Shown: positions 10,666 to 20,558 of the stretch, in pieces
Layout of the letters: each line of letters starts with the position of its first letter
How positions within the stretch are numbered: the first letter of the stretch is position 1
NCBI GenBank assembly: GCA_902589965.1
Contig: CACIUX010000001.1
Location: forward strand, 99,526-163,525
Length of the DNA: 64,000 nt
Source of the DNA: an uncultured SAR86 cluster bacterium
GTDB taxonomy: Bacteria; Pseudomonadota; Gammaproteobacteria; Magnimaribacterales; AG-339-G14
Direction: 5' to 3'
Notes under the pieces: generated by a model
Databases searched by the model: none
Told to the model about the DNA's origin: nothing
The model's input: only the letters and a program-made list of their open reading frames with translations
Made by a program: the position numbers and the translations under genes

Positions 10666-13260
10666 ATGCATTCCTCAGAAGTTAGAAAAAAATTTATTGA
10701 TTTTTTTTCTTCTAAAGGACACCAAATAGTCGAAAGTTCTAGCGTTTTACCCTTAGATGATCAAACCCTCTTATTCACTAATTCTGGCATGAACCAGTTT
10801 AAAGATGTCTTTCTAGGTGCAGAAAAAAGAGACTACTTAACTGCAACTTCGGCCCAAAGATGCATTAGGGCTGGCGGTAAACATAACGACCTAGAAAACG
10901 TTGGGTATACCTTAAGACACCATACTTTTTTTGAAATGTTAGGAAACTTTAGTTTTGGAGACTATTTCAAAAAAGAAGCGATCAAATATGCCTGGGAACT
11001 GTTAACTGAAATTTACAAAATTTCACCTGAAAAACTATGGATAACTGTTCATATAGAAGACCAAGAATCAGAAAAGATTTGGTTAAATGAAATCGGAATC
11101 CAACCAGATCGAATTTCAAAGCTAGATGACGATAATTTCTGGTCAATGGGGGACACAGGACCCTGCGGGCCTTGCAGCGAAATATTTTATGATCATGGAG
11201 AGGCATTTTCAGGAGAGTCACCCGCAGAAGGCGTTGATACTGGAGATAGATTTGTTGAAATATACAATCTGGTCTTCATGCAGTTCAATAGGAACCCTGA
11301 TGGGGAACTTTCTCCCTTGCCCAAACCATCCGTTGATACCGGCATGGGCCTTGAAAGAATCACGGCAGTGTTGCAAGGCATTAACGACAACTATGAAACT
11401 GATCTGTTCAAAGATTTAATAAAAAAAATAGCATCGAACTTGGGTGCACAAAATCTTGAAAATCCATCTCTTAGAGTTATCGCAGATCATTTAAGATCTA
11501 GTTCTTATTTGATAGCTGATGGCCTTTCCATTTCTAATGAAGGCAGGGGTTACGTCCTTAGAAGAATCATAAGAAGAGCTTTGAGGCACGCATATAAGTT
11601 GAATCCTAATTATGAAAAACCTCTTTCAGGTCTTGTGAAGGAGTTAGTATCCCAAATGGGAAAAGAGCACGCTCTTTTAAGTAAAAATAAAAAAATCATA
11701 GAAAAAACCATAGAAAAAGAAGAACAACAGTTCTCCCTAACTCTAAGAAATGGTATGCGCATTTTTGAGGATGAGACACCGAAGGATGTAAATGAAGTAT
11801 CTGGTGAACTCGCTTTCAAACTTTATGATACTTTTGGATTTCCCCTAGACATGACCATAGATCTTGCAAGGGAAAAAAATATTTCAGTAAACATTAAGGA
11901 GTATGAGGAACTAATGGAACAACAGAGAGATCTTGCGAAAGCTTCATCTAATTTTGATTCTCTGATGCCATCATCAATTTCCTTAGATAAGCCAACTAAC
12001 TTTATCGGATATGACAAAAGCAAATGTAAATCTAAAGTGCTAAAGATTTTTGTAAATCAAATAGAGCAAGAAACATTAGAGAGCGATTCAGATGCAATAT
12101 TAATTTTAAATAAAACACCTTTTTATGCTGAGTCAGGAGGTCAAGTTGGCGATCAAGGTTGTATTTCAGGTGAAGACTTCATTTTTGAAGTAAAAGATAC
12201 TCAAAAGGTAGGAGATCAATTTATTCACATTGGTAATTTGGAAAAAGGAATCCTTAAAGTTGGAAGTCAATGCGAGAGTTCTATTAACCTTGATAGAAGG
12301 AATAAAATTATTAGAAATCATTCAGCTACTCATCTGCTTCATTCTGCACTCAGAAATGTATTGGGAGAACATGTCGAGCAAAAAGGCTCCTTAGTTTCCG
12401 ATAAATATTTTAGATTTGATTTTACTCACGATGCTGCTTTAAAAATTGAAGAAGTACAACAAATTGAAAATTTAGTTAATGAAACAATTAGAAATAATAT
12501 CTCTACTAAAATAGAAACTATGAGCTTTAAGAAGGCTCAAGAAAAAGGAGCGCTGGCTTTTTTTGGAGACAAATATGGAGATCAAGTGCGCGTACTTTCG
12601 ATTGGCGGAAACTTTTCTGTTGAACTATGCGGTGGAACTCATGTTGATTCAGCAGGGGATATTGGTTTTGTAAAAGTAACTAGTGAATCAAGTATTTCAT
12701 CAGGCGTCAGAAGAATTGAAGCTTGCAGTGGAAAAGATGCGGAAGATTTCTCAAATAAATTTCAAAATTCTGGGCAAGAAGCAATGAGGCTTTTGAACGT
12801 GAATGAAGAGGGTCTTATTTCAAAAATTAAAGAGTTGATGGAAAAGAACAGTGAGTTAGAAAAATCGATTAAATCATCACAACAAAAAGAATTAGGCGAA
12901 GTAATAAAGAGCCTTGAACAGGATATTATTCAAATTAATTCTTATAAAGTTATCTTAAAGGAATTTGAAGGAATTAACTTAGGTTCAGCAAGATCTTTCA
13001 TAGATGAACTAAAAAATAAAAATGAAAACTTAATTTGTGTTCTTGCTTCGAAAGATGGAGATAAATCAAGCTTATTGGTTTCATCTTCAAAATCAATTCC
13101 AAAAGATGTTTTCAGTTCAAATGATTTGTTACAATCCCTCGCTTCACTGATAGGCGGTAAAGGCGGAGGTAAACCAGATCATGCACAAGCAGGCGGTAGT
13201 CAAGTTAAAAACTTTGAAAAAGTTTTTTCTGAAGCTACAAAATATATTCAAAATCTTTAA
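10666..13260 (+). CDS. alaS: Alanyl-tRNA synthetase
   Basis: Catalytic core, HSATHLLH, CGGTHVDSAGDIG. Confidence 0.98.
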   Translation: MHSSEVRKKFIDFFSSKGHQIVESSSVLPLDDQTLLFTNSGMNQFKDVFLGAEKRDYLTATSAQRCIRAGGKHNDLENVGYTLRHHTFFEMLGNFSFGDYFKKEAIKYAWELLTEIYKISPEKLWITVHIEDQESEKIWLNEIGIQPDRISKLDDDNFWSMGDTGPCGPCSEIFYDHGEAFSGESPAEGVDTGDRFVEIYNLVFMQFNRNPDGELSPLPKPSVDTGMGLERITAVLQGINDNYETDLFKDLIKKIASNLGAQNLENPSLRVIADHLRSSSYLIADGLSISNEGRGYVLRRIIRRALRHAYKLNPNYEKPLSGLVKELVSQMGKEHALLSKNKKIIEKTIEKEEQQFSLTLRNGMRIFEDETPKDVNEVSGELAFKLYDTFGFPLDMTIDLAREKNISVNIKEYEELMEQQRDLAKASSNFDSLMPSSISLDKPTNFIGYDKSKCKSKVLKIFVNQIEQETLESDSDAILILNKTPFYAESGGQVGDQGCISGEDFIFEVKDTQKVGDQFIHIGNLEKGILKVGSQCESSINLDRRNKIIRNHSATHLLHSALRNVLGEHVEQKGSLVSDKYFRFDFTHDAALKIEEVQQIENLVNETIRNNISTKIETMSFKKAQEKGALAFFGDKYGDQVRVLSIGGNFSVELCGGTHVDSAGDIGFVKVTSESSISSGVRRIEACSGKDAEDFSNKFQNSGQEAMRLLNVNEEGLISKIKELMEKNSELEKSIKSSQQKELGEVIKSLEQDIIQINSYKVILKEFEGINLGSARSFIDELKNKNENLICVLASKDGDKSSLLVSSSKSIPKDVFSSNDLLQSLASLIGGKGGGKPDHAQAGGSQVKNFEKVFSEATKYIQNL

Positions 13261-13265
13261 AAGGC

Positions 13266-14483
13266 ATGAGTAACATTATTGTCCAAAAATTTGGAGGGAC
13301 ATCTGTTGCTAGCCCTAAAAGAATTGAAGCAGTTGCCAAGATTGTTGGTCAGGAAATTGACTCAGGTAATCATGTCACTGTTGTTGTTTCAGCCATGGCA
13401 GGCGAAACAAATAGACTGATTGATCTGGCTAAGAAAATTCAAAAGAAACCTGATCCTCGAGAATTTGATGCTGTTGTTTCTTCTGGAGAGCAAGTTTCCG
13501 CAGCGTTGCTTGCCATGTCTCTTAAAAAGAAAGGTTATAACTCAAGATCTTACAATGCTTTTCAGATGGGGTTTAAAACGGATTCCTCCTTTGGAAGAGC
13601 AAGAATTAGAAAAGTCTCAGAGGAAATTCTTCAAGATGCATTAGAAAAAAATATTGTTCCTGTAATCACAGGATTTCAAGGGTTCGATGATGAAAATAAC
13701 ATTACTACCTTAGGAAGGGGCGGTTCGGACACCTCTGCAGTAGCAATTGCAGTTTCTTTAAATGCTAAGGAGTGTCAGATTTATACTGATGTAGATGGGG
13801 TATTTACAACCGATCCAAATATTTACGATAAAGCTAGGAAACTTGATCATTTAACATACGAAGAAATGTTGGAACTTTCTTCTTTAGGAGCTAAAGTTTT
13901 ACAAATAAGATCTGTGGAATTTGCAAGTAAATACAAATTACCTTTGAGAGTCTTATCAAGTTTTGGGTCAAACGGAGGAACTTTGATAAATAGTAACGAT
14001 AATTTAGAAGAGGCTGTAGTATCAGGAATTGCGTTTACTTCAAATGAAGCAAAAATAACCATCAGAAAAGTTCCAGACATTCCAGGAGTTGCAGCAAAAA
14101 TACTTTCTCCCATAAGCGATGCTGGAATTGAGGTAGATGTAATTGTCCAAAACGTAGCATCCGATAACACAACCGACTTCACTTTCACAGTGCATAAAGA
14201 CTATGCGGATGAAACTTCAAAAATTTTAGAAAAGTTACGTAAAGAGTTAGGTAGCGGTGAAATCGAAGTTGATTTAGATATTTGCAAAGTATCTGTTGTT
14301 GGAAACGGAATGAAGTCTCACGCAGGTGTAGCAAGTAAAATGTTTGGAGCCTTGGCAGATGAGGCAATAAATATCGAAATGATTTCAACCTCAGAGATCA
14401 AAATCTCAGTTGTTCTTGAAGAAAAGTATAAGGAACTTGCTGTAAGAACCCTTCACGATGCCTTTGAGTTAGATAAGAATTAA
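13266..14483 (+). CDS. lysC: Aspartate kinase
   Basis: VQKFGGTSVAS; C-terminal ACT domains. Confidence 0.97.
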   Translation: MSNIIVQKFGGTSVASPKRIEAVAKIVGQEIDSGNHVTVVVSAMAGETNRLIDLAKKIQKKPDPREFDAVVSSGEQVSAALLAMSLKKKGYNSRSYNAFQMGFKTDSSFGRARIRKVSEEILQDALEKNIVPVITGFQGFDDENNITTLGRGGSDTSAVAIAVSLNAKECQIYTDVDGVFTTDPNIYDKARKLDHLTYEEMLELSSLGAKVLQIRSVEFASKYKLPLRVLSSFGSNGGTLINSNDNLEEAVVSGIAFTSNEAKITIRKVPDIPGVAAKILSPISDAGIEVDVIVQNVASDNTTDFTFTVHKDYADETSKILEKLRKELGSGEIEVDLDICKVSVVGNGMKSHAGVASKMFGALADEAINIEMISTSEIKISVVLEEKYKELAVRTLHDAFELDKN

Positions 14484-14536
14484 TTTATTGCACAATAGAA
14501 ATCATATTGATAATCTCACTCTAGAGGAGATTCACT

Positions 14537-16165
14537 ATGGAAAATACTTTTGACTATGTTGTTGTAGGAGCTGGAAGCTCCGGCTGTGTAATGGCAAACA
14601 GATTAAGTGAGGACGGTACTAGTACCGTTCTTATTCTTGAGGCAGGAGGCAAGGACACAAATATGTTCATTCATATGCCTTCTGGATACTCGCAAATTGT
14701 TCCTACCAAGAATGATAGTAATTATGGTTTTGAGACTGAACCAGAAGCTACAACTAATAATAGGCCTTTATACTGGCCAAGAGGAAAAGGTTGGGGCGGT
14801 TCATCTTCGATAAATGCAATGATTTATATCCGAGGCCATTCTTATGATTATGACTTATGGCGACAACAAGGAAATGAAGGTTGGTCTTACGATGATGTGC
14901 TTCCTTATTTCAAAAAGGCAGAAAATTTTCATGGCGATGGCGATGAAGAGTTTCATGGATATGAAGGTCCTCTTCATGTCAAAAAATCTGATAGAGATGA
15001 TGATTTATTACTAGAAAAATTCATAGAGGCTGGTCAACAAGCTGGGTTTCCCTACACAAGAGACTTCAATGGAAAGGAACAGGAGGGTGTTTCAAGATAC
15101 GAACATACCATTAATGATACTTCTAGAGGGCCAAGGAGATGGAGCTCAGCTCAAGCTTATCTGCATCCCGCATTAGAAAGAGAGAATTTAAGCAACGAAA
15201 TCAATGTAACAGTTGATAAGTTGATAATGGATGGAAAAAAAGTAAAAGGCATTGAGTACATAAACAAGAAAGGTGAAAGAAAATCATGTTTTGCCAACAA
15301 AGAGGTTATTTTATCTGCAGGTGCTCTCGGTTCCCCTCTTATTTTGATGAGAAGCGGGATTGGAGATCAAAACGATATAACAAAACATGGCATAGACTTA
15401 GTGCACGAATTAAAAGGGGTTGGAAAAAATATGCAAGATCACTATGGTGTGACTAGTTCATTTTATGCTATCAAACCAGTTACCCTTCATAGATCGGTAT
15501 CATGGATCAAAACTCAGATAGCAGGAATTAAATACTTATTGTTTGGCACAGGTGATGCTGCTTACCCTCCTTGCAGCGGAGGAGGATTTATAAAATCAAG
15601 TCCAGAAAAAGATTTACCAGATACTCAGCTTCATTATGTTTCTATTCAAGGTGAAGATCAGCATTTTAGAACCGGGGTTACCAAAGAGCATGGTTTTTCA
15701 TGCATTGCTTATATTTGTAGGCCGCAAAGCAGGGGTTATTTGACTCTGAAAAGTGCTGATCCTGAAGATGAACCTCTTTTATATCCAAATTACCTTTCTG
15801 AAGAGGAGGACGTAATTGATCTTAGAAATGCTCTGAGAGAAACAAGAAGGATATTGATGCAACCAGCATTTGATGAATTCAGAGGAGATCCTGTGAAACC
15901 AGGACCAGAAATTAATATTGATGATGATGAAGAATTAGATAACTGGATAAGAGAAAACGGAGAAACACTTTATCATCCAGTGAGTACATGCAAGATGGGT
16001 AATGATGAAATGAGCGTTGTCGATGATGATCTTAAAGTTCATGGTATTGATGGATTGAGAGTGGTAGATGCATCTATAATGCCTACGCTCATAGCTGGAA
16101 ATACTAATGCTCCGGCAATTATGATCGCTGAAAAAGCTGCTGACTTAATAAGACAAGCATCTTAA
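14537..16165 (+). CDS. GMC-family FAD-dependent oxidoreductase (choline dehydrogenase-like)
   Basis: YVVVGAGSSGCVMANRLSE, GKGWGGSSSINAMIYIRG, HPVSTCKMG. Confidence 0.93.
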   Translation: MENTFDYVVVGAGSSGCVMANRLSEDGTSTVLILEAGGKDTNMFIHMPSGYSQIVPTKNDSNYGFETEPEATTNNRPLYWPRGKGWGGSSSINAMIYIRGHSYDYDLWRQQGNEGWSYDDVLPYFKKAENFHGDGDEEFHGYEGPLHVKKSDRDDDLLLEKFIEAGQQAGFPYTRDFNGKEQEGVSRYEHTINDTSRGPRRWSSAQAYLHPALERENLSNEINVTVDKLIMDGKKVKGIEYINKKGERKSCFANKEVILSAGALGSPLILMRSGIGDQNDITKHGIDLVHELKGVGKNMQDHYGVTSSFYAIKPVTLHRSVSWIKTQIAGIKYLLFGTGDAAYPPCSGGGFIKSSPEKDLPDTQLHYVSIQGEDQHFRTGVTKEHGFSCIAYICRPQSRGYLTLKSADPEDEPLLYPNYLSEEEDVIDLRNALRETRRILMQPAFDEFRGDPVKPGPEINIDDDEELDNWIRENGETLYHPVSTCKMGNDEMSVVDDDLKVHGIDGLRVVDASIMPTLIAGNTNAPAIMIAEKAADLIRQAS

Positions 16166-16172
16166 AAATCCT

Positions 16173-16263
16173 GGAGAGGTGGCTGAGTGGTTGAAAGCGC
16201 TCCCCTGCTAAGGGAGTATGTGGTAATCCCGCATCGAGGGTTCGAATCCCTCCCTCTCCGCCA
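16173..16263 (+). tRNA. tRNA-Ser (anticodon GCT)
   Basis: GGAGAGG acceptor paired with CCTCTCC, CTGCTAA anticodon loop, long variable arm, CCA encoded. Confidence 0.97.
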
Positions 16264-16310
16264 CAGACTAGAAAATTACCTACTAAACAAAAATCATTTA
16301 CAATAAATTT

Positions 16311-17549
16311 ATGCATAATCCAAAGGATAAAGATTTTTTAATTCAATCTGAGTCAGAATTACTCCTTAATAGGGCAAAAGAAGTAATTCCTGGAGGAATA
16401 TTCGGGCATTATAAATATGCTGTCAGGAAAGATGGACCCAAATTTTTCTCTCAAGCGGATGGAGCGTATTTTTGGGATGTTGATGGAAATGAGTACGTAG
16501 ATTTGGTTTGTGCATGGGGCCCCATGATTCTCGGCTATAACAATCCCACAGTAGATGAAGCAGCTAGAAAACAATTAAATCTTGGTAATACTGTTAGTAT
16601 CGCCTCACCTGTGATGATTGAATTAGCTGAAACCTTAGTTGATTTAGTATCAATTGCCGATTGGAGTTTGTTTGGTAAAAATGGGGCTGATAGTACTTCT
16701 CTTGCGGTGATGGTATCCAGACAAGAAACCGGGAGGCAAAAAATATTAAAAATAAACGATGGATATCATGGCTCAAATAGCTGGATGCAAAGACGCAACA
16801 GTCCTGGCATCATTAATTCAGATTCCGCAGAAGTTATCTCTATCGATTGGAACGACTTAGATGGATTTAATCAAGCCATCTCAGATCATGGAGATGACAT
16901 AGCATGTTTTATCTCAAGTCCTTATCATCATCCAACTTTCAAAAATAATGTTTATCCGAATGAAGGATACTGGAAACACATCGAGAAAGTTTGTCGTAAA
17001 AATAACATTATTTTAATCGTCGATGACGTCAGGACTGGCTTTAGAATTGATCTAAAAGGATCAAATAATTTTTTTGGTTTTTCTCCAGATTTAATTTGTT
17101 TAGGGAAAGCCATAGCGAATGGATATCCAATATCTGCCTTGGTAGGAAAAGACTCGTTAAAAGAATCAGCTGAGAATGTTTATTTTACTGGGACTCAATT
17201 TTTAAACTCAGCCCCAATGGCTGCAGCAAAAGCAACAATCGATGAATTAGTTAAGCAGGATGCGGTTACGAAGATGAATAATTTTGGTAACTTGTTAAAA
17301 GAAAGTCTAGTCAAGATTGCGGAAGATTTTGATGTCAAGATGATTATTTCCGGAGTCCCAGCTATGCCTTACTTTCGAATTGAGGATGAAGACAAAACAC
17401 TCCATTCAAGATGGGTTGATGCTTGCTTGAGCAAAGGTCTTTATCTCACTGATTATCACAATCATTTTATTTCAGTGGCTCACGAAGATGAGCATCTGAA
17501 AAAAGTTGAGGATATTGCTAGGGCAGCTTTTGAAGTTGTTAAGCTGTAG
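16311..17549 (+). CDS. Class III aminotransferase / glutamate-1-semialdehyde aminomutase-like
   Basis: NGADSTSLAVMVSRQETGRQKILKINDGYHG; VDDVRTGFR; LICLGKAIANGYPISALVG (PLP lysine). Confidence 0.9.
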   Translation: MHNPKDKDFLIQSESELLLNRAKEVIPGGIFGHYKYAVRKDGPKFFSQADGAYFWDVDGNEYVDLVCAWGPMILGYNNPTVDEAARKQLNLGNTVSIASPVMIELAETLVDLVSIADWSLFGKNGADSTSLAVMVSRQETGRQKILKINDGYHGSNSWMQRRNSPGIINSDSAEVISIDWNDLDGFNQAISDHGDDIACFISSPYHHPTFKNNVYPNEGYWKHIEKVCRKNNIILIVDDVRTGFRIDLKGSNNFFGFSPDLICLGKAIANGYPISALVGKDSLKESAENVYFTGTQFLNSAPMAAAKATIDELVKQDAVTKMNNFGNLLKESLVKIAEDFDVKMIISGVPAMPYFRIEDEDKTLHSRWVDACLSKGLYLTDYHNHFISVAHEDEHLKKVEDIARAAFEVVKL

Positions 17550-17805
17550 TTTCTTCCCCTTTAAATTCTCTCCAATTATTTACTAGCCCTTTGTAGTTTA
17601 TGAAAACCCAAAGAGGCATTGCTGCAAGCAACCACCAAAGCTCAGTTTCAATTAGCAAATAAATACCAGGCACGAAACCAATAGTTCCAACTACAAAACC
17701 ATAGAATCTTACCTTTGCGCTTAAACTTGTGAGTAAATAAACACAAACAAAGGCAAAAATTTGATCAAATATCTGCGCTGAATTAAAAAGATTAATCTCA
17801 AACAT
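17539..17805 (-). CDS. Small membrane protein of unknown function
   Basis: 88 aa with several hydrophobic segments; converges on the aminotransferase. Confidence 0.65.
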   Translation of the reverse strand: MFEINLFNSAQIFDQIFAFVCVYLLTSLSAKVRFYGFVVGTIGFVPGIYLLIETELWWLLAAMPLWVFINYKGLVNNWREFKGEETTA

Positions 17806-17865
17806 AACAATCCTCTAAAAAAAATTTTGCATAGGATAATATATTTCAATAACAATTAACGAATA

Positions 17866-19011
17866 ATGAATCAATCTTCAAAAATTCTTTTTATTTCTTA
17901 TAAAGGGTCTATGTATAGATATTTCCAAGACATTAAAAGAAACACCTTGTTTGACTCCACCGTAATGAGTTTTTTTCCTTTTATCTTTTTCAAACTTGGC
18001 CGCACTGATTTAACCCAAGCGGAAATTCAAAAAGGAATAAGTTTTGAGTTAGCAAGAAAAAAAAGAAAATACTTTTACATAAAGTATTTTTGGCCATTCT
18101 ATGAAGCCTTTCTGCAAATACTTTTTGTTATTTATTACAGAAGATTTACTTATGTAATTTCAAAAAGGATGCCTGATTTGATCTGTATATGGAATGGACA
18201 CAGGTTGCCTGAGTATGCAATTAAACTAATCGCCAAAAAAAATAATATTAGACTAGCTTTTTTTGAAAACGGTTTGCTTCCTGATTCCACAACTGTGGAT
18301 CCTAACGGTGTAAATGATTTAAACAGCGTTCCGCGTGAAAAAGAATTTTATGAAAACTATGTTCCAAGCGGAAAAAATTTAAATTTTGAGATCCAACAAA
18401 GAGCAGCAATAAAAAGCAAAAAAAGATACAGTAAATCTCCAGAACTTTATGAAGATTTACCTGAAAAGTTCATCTATGTTCCTTTTCAAGTTAATCACGA
18501 TAGTCAAGTTTTGCTAAATTCTCCGAGAGTAAATTCCATGGGAGAATTATTTCAATGGTTAGATTATTCGATTAAAAAAATTGAAGATAAAGATTTATTT
18601 TTTGTAATCAAAGAACATCCAAGTGACTCAACGAAATTTAAACATCTCCATAAAGTAAACGAGAGAATTCTTTTCAGAAATTTTGATTCAAAAGATCTTA
18701 TAGAAAAATCTTTAGCCACATTAACTTTGAACTCTACTGTAGGGCTTGAATCACTTATTCTCGGGAAAAAATTAATTCTTCTCGGAGAGAGTTGTTTTAA
18801 GATCGAGGGCATAACAAGATCTCCTGAATCAAGAGACCAACTTGTGGAATGCATAAATTCAATAGACAGCTGGGAGTTAGACTTAGGTCAGATAGGAAAA
18901 TATCTTGATTATTTAAATGAAATTTACTGCATCCAGCAATCTTGGAGAAATCCTTCGGAACAGCACTTCGAATCTCTAGAACAGCGATTTAAAAAGATAA
19001 TATATTCTTAA
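17866..19011 (+). CDS. Capsule polysaccharide biosynthesis-like protein (KpsC/KpsS-type)
   Basis: FFENGLLPDSTTVDPNGVNDLNSVPR; VIKEHPSD; TLNSTVGLESLILGKKLILLG. Confidence 0.7.
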   Translation: MNQSSKILFISYKGSMYRYFQDIKRNTLFDSTVMSFFPFIFFKLGRTDLTQAEIQKGISFELARKKRKYFYIKYFWPFYEAFLQILFVIYYRRFTYVISKRMPDLICIWNGHRLPEYAIKLIAKKNNIRLAFFENGLLPDSTTVDPNGVNDLNSVPREKEFYENYVPSGKNLNFEIQQRAAIKSKKRYSKSPELYEDLPEKFIYVPFQVNHDSQVLLNSPRVNSMGELFQWLDYSIKKIEDKDLFFVIKEHPSDSTKFKHLHKVNERILFRNFDSKDLIEKSLATLTLNSTVGLESLILGKKLILLGESCFKIEGITRSPESRDQLVECINSIDSWELDLGQIGKYLDYLNEIYCIQQSWRNPSEQHFESLEQRFKKIIYS

Positions 19012-20552
19012 GTAATTGCAGGAGCGTCGCTTCCAACAACTTCTTCCCTTAAATTTCTTTTAAGAACCTTCCCAGTAGCATTTCTGGGTAAAGCAGCTAT
19101 GAAATCAACTGACGCAGGAATTTTAAATTTTGCTAGATTCTTAAGGCAGTGATTGATGATATCTTCTTCCGATAAATTACAATCTGGTTTTAAGGCAATG
19201 AATGCCTTACCTGTTTCTCCCCATTTTTTATCTGGTACACCAATAATTGCTGCTTCTGCAATTTCTGGAAGTTGATAGATAACGTTTTCAACTTCAGCAG
19301 GATATACATTTTCTCCTCCGGAGATATACATATCCTTTTGTCTATCGACTATATAAATAAAACCTTCATCATCCATTTGAGCAGCATCTCCAGTTTTGAG
19401 CCAGCCATCAACAAATGATTTTTCTGTAGCCTCTTCATTGTTCCAATACCCTGGAGTAACGTTTGGGCCTTTTATCAAAATTTCACCAACTTCACCCTGA
19501 TCGACTTCATTTCCATCTTCATTCACAATTTTTACTTCAGTATGTAATAAAGGCTTACCTGCTGAACCAACTTTTCTCGCAGCATCTTCACCGGCAAGAC
19601 CGATACCTCCTGGACTCGTCTCAGTCATACCCCAGCCTTGCCAAAGTTCGACACCTTTACTTTGCCATGACTTTAAAATAATCTCTGCGCACGGAGCTCC
19701 ACCAACTCCGGCACCTTCAATTCTTGAAAAATCAGTTGTATCAAAATTTGGATGCTGCATCATAAATTGAAAAGGAGCAGGCACTGCAAAAAAATGTGTG
19801 ATGCCATAATCCGGATCATCAATGATTTCCAATGCCTTCCCGGGGTCAAATTCTTTCATCAAAACGATCTGACCACCGTAATGAAGAATAGGATTTGCGT
19901 AACAATTCATGCCTCCGGTATGGAACAAAGGTAGAACTATAAGTTGGACTGTTTTATCGGTTACCCTGGATGATCCGGCTAGATTAACTATATTATAAAA
20001 CTGCATTTCATGAGTGATCATCGCACCTTTTGGATGTCCCGTTGTGCCGGATGTATACATCAGCATAATCAGATCATCATGTGTAGTTTCAACAACATCA
20101 AAATCAATATTTTCTTTTAGTGCTTGTTCATACTCATTATTCTGATCCTCATCATCTATTTCCAATGAATTTTTAACGGAACAATCTTTTGTGAGAGCTT
20201 TCGCTGTATCTGCAAAATTCGAGCCATAAATTAAGACTTCTGGAGAACTATCATTAAGAATATATTCAAGTTCAGGTTTAGTAAGACGCCAATTGAGAGG
20301 TAATTCTATAGCACCTATTTTTGCGCAAGCGAACTCCAGCTCAAAAACTTCAGTGCAGTTATGAATTAAGATGGCAACTCTGTCACCTTTTTTGACTCCT
20401 TTATTTTGCAGCCATGAAGCAAGTCGACAAGATCTTTCCTCAAGTTGACCGTAAGTAGTTTCTCTTCCGGTAGAAACTTCTTTTACAGCAACTTTGTTCG
20501 GTCTAGTCCTAGCTTGATGGTATGACCAATCGTAGTATTTGACTGTGCTCAT
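19008..20552 (-). CDS. AMP-dependent acyl-CoA synthetase/ligase
   Basis: MYTSGTTGHPKGAMITH; GWLKTGDAAQMDDEGFIYIVDRQKDMYISGGENVYPAEVE; K-rich C-terminal region. Confidence 0.94.
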   Translation of the reverse strand: MSTVKYYDWSYHQARTRPNKVAVKEVSTGRETTYGQLEERSCRLASWLQNKGVKKGDRVAILIHNCTEVFELEFACAKIGAIELPLNWRLTKPELEYILNDSSPEVLIYGSNFADTAKALTKDCSVKNSLEIDDEDQNNEYEQALKENIDFDVVETTHDDLIMLMYTSGTTGHPKGAMITHEMQFYNIVNLAGSSRVTDKTVQLIVLPLFHTGGMNCYANPILHYGGQIVLMKEFDPGKALEIIDDPDYGITHFFAVPAPFQFMMQHPNFDTTDFSRIEGAGVGGAPCAEIILKSWQSKGVELWQGWGMTETSPGGIGLAGEDAARKVGSAGKPLLHTEVKIVNEDGNEVDQGEVGEILIKGPNVTPGYWNNEEATEKSFVDGWLKTGDAAQMDDEGFIYIVDRQKDMYISGGENVYPAEVENVIYQLPEIAEAAIIGVPDKKWGETGKAFIALKPDCNLSEEDIINHCLKNLAKFKIPASVDFIAALPRNATGKVLKRNLREEVVGSDAPAIT

Positions 20553-20558
20553 TTAGCT

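Noticed and set aside
16119-16316. Minus-strand ORF encoding GGEGGIRTLDAGLPHTPLAGERFQPLSHLS
   Set aside because: It is the antisense of tRNA-Ser; this peptide type is a classic spurious annotation artefact.
17806-17865. Possible sigma70 promoters in short AT-rich gaps (also 14484-14536 and 59179-59239)
   Set aside because: Background AT content is too high to call -35/-10 boxes reliably by eye.
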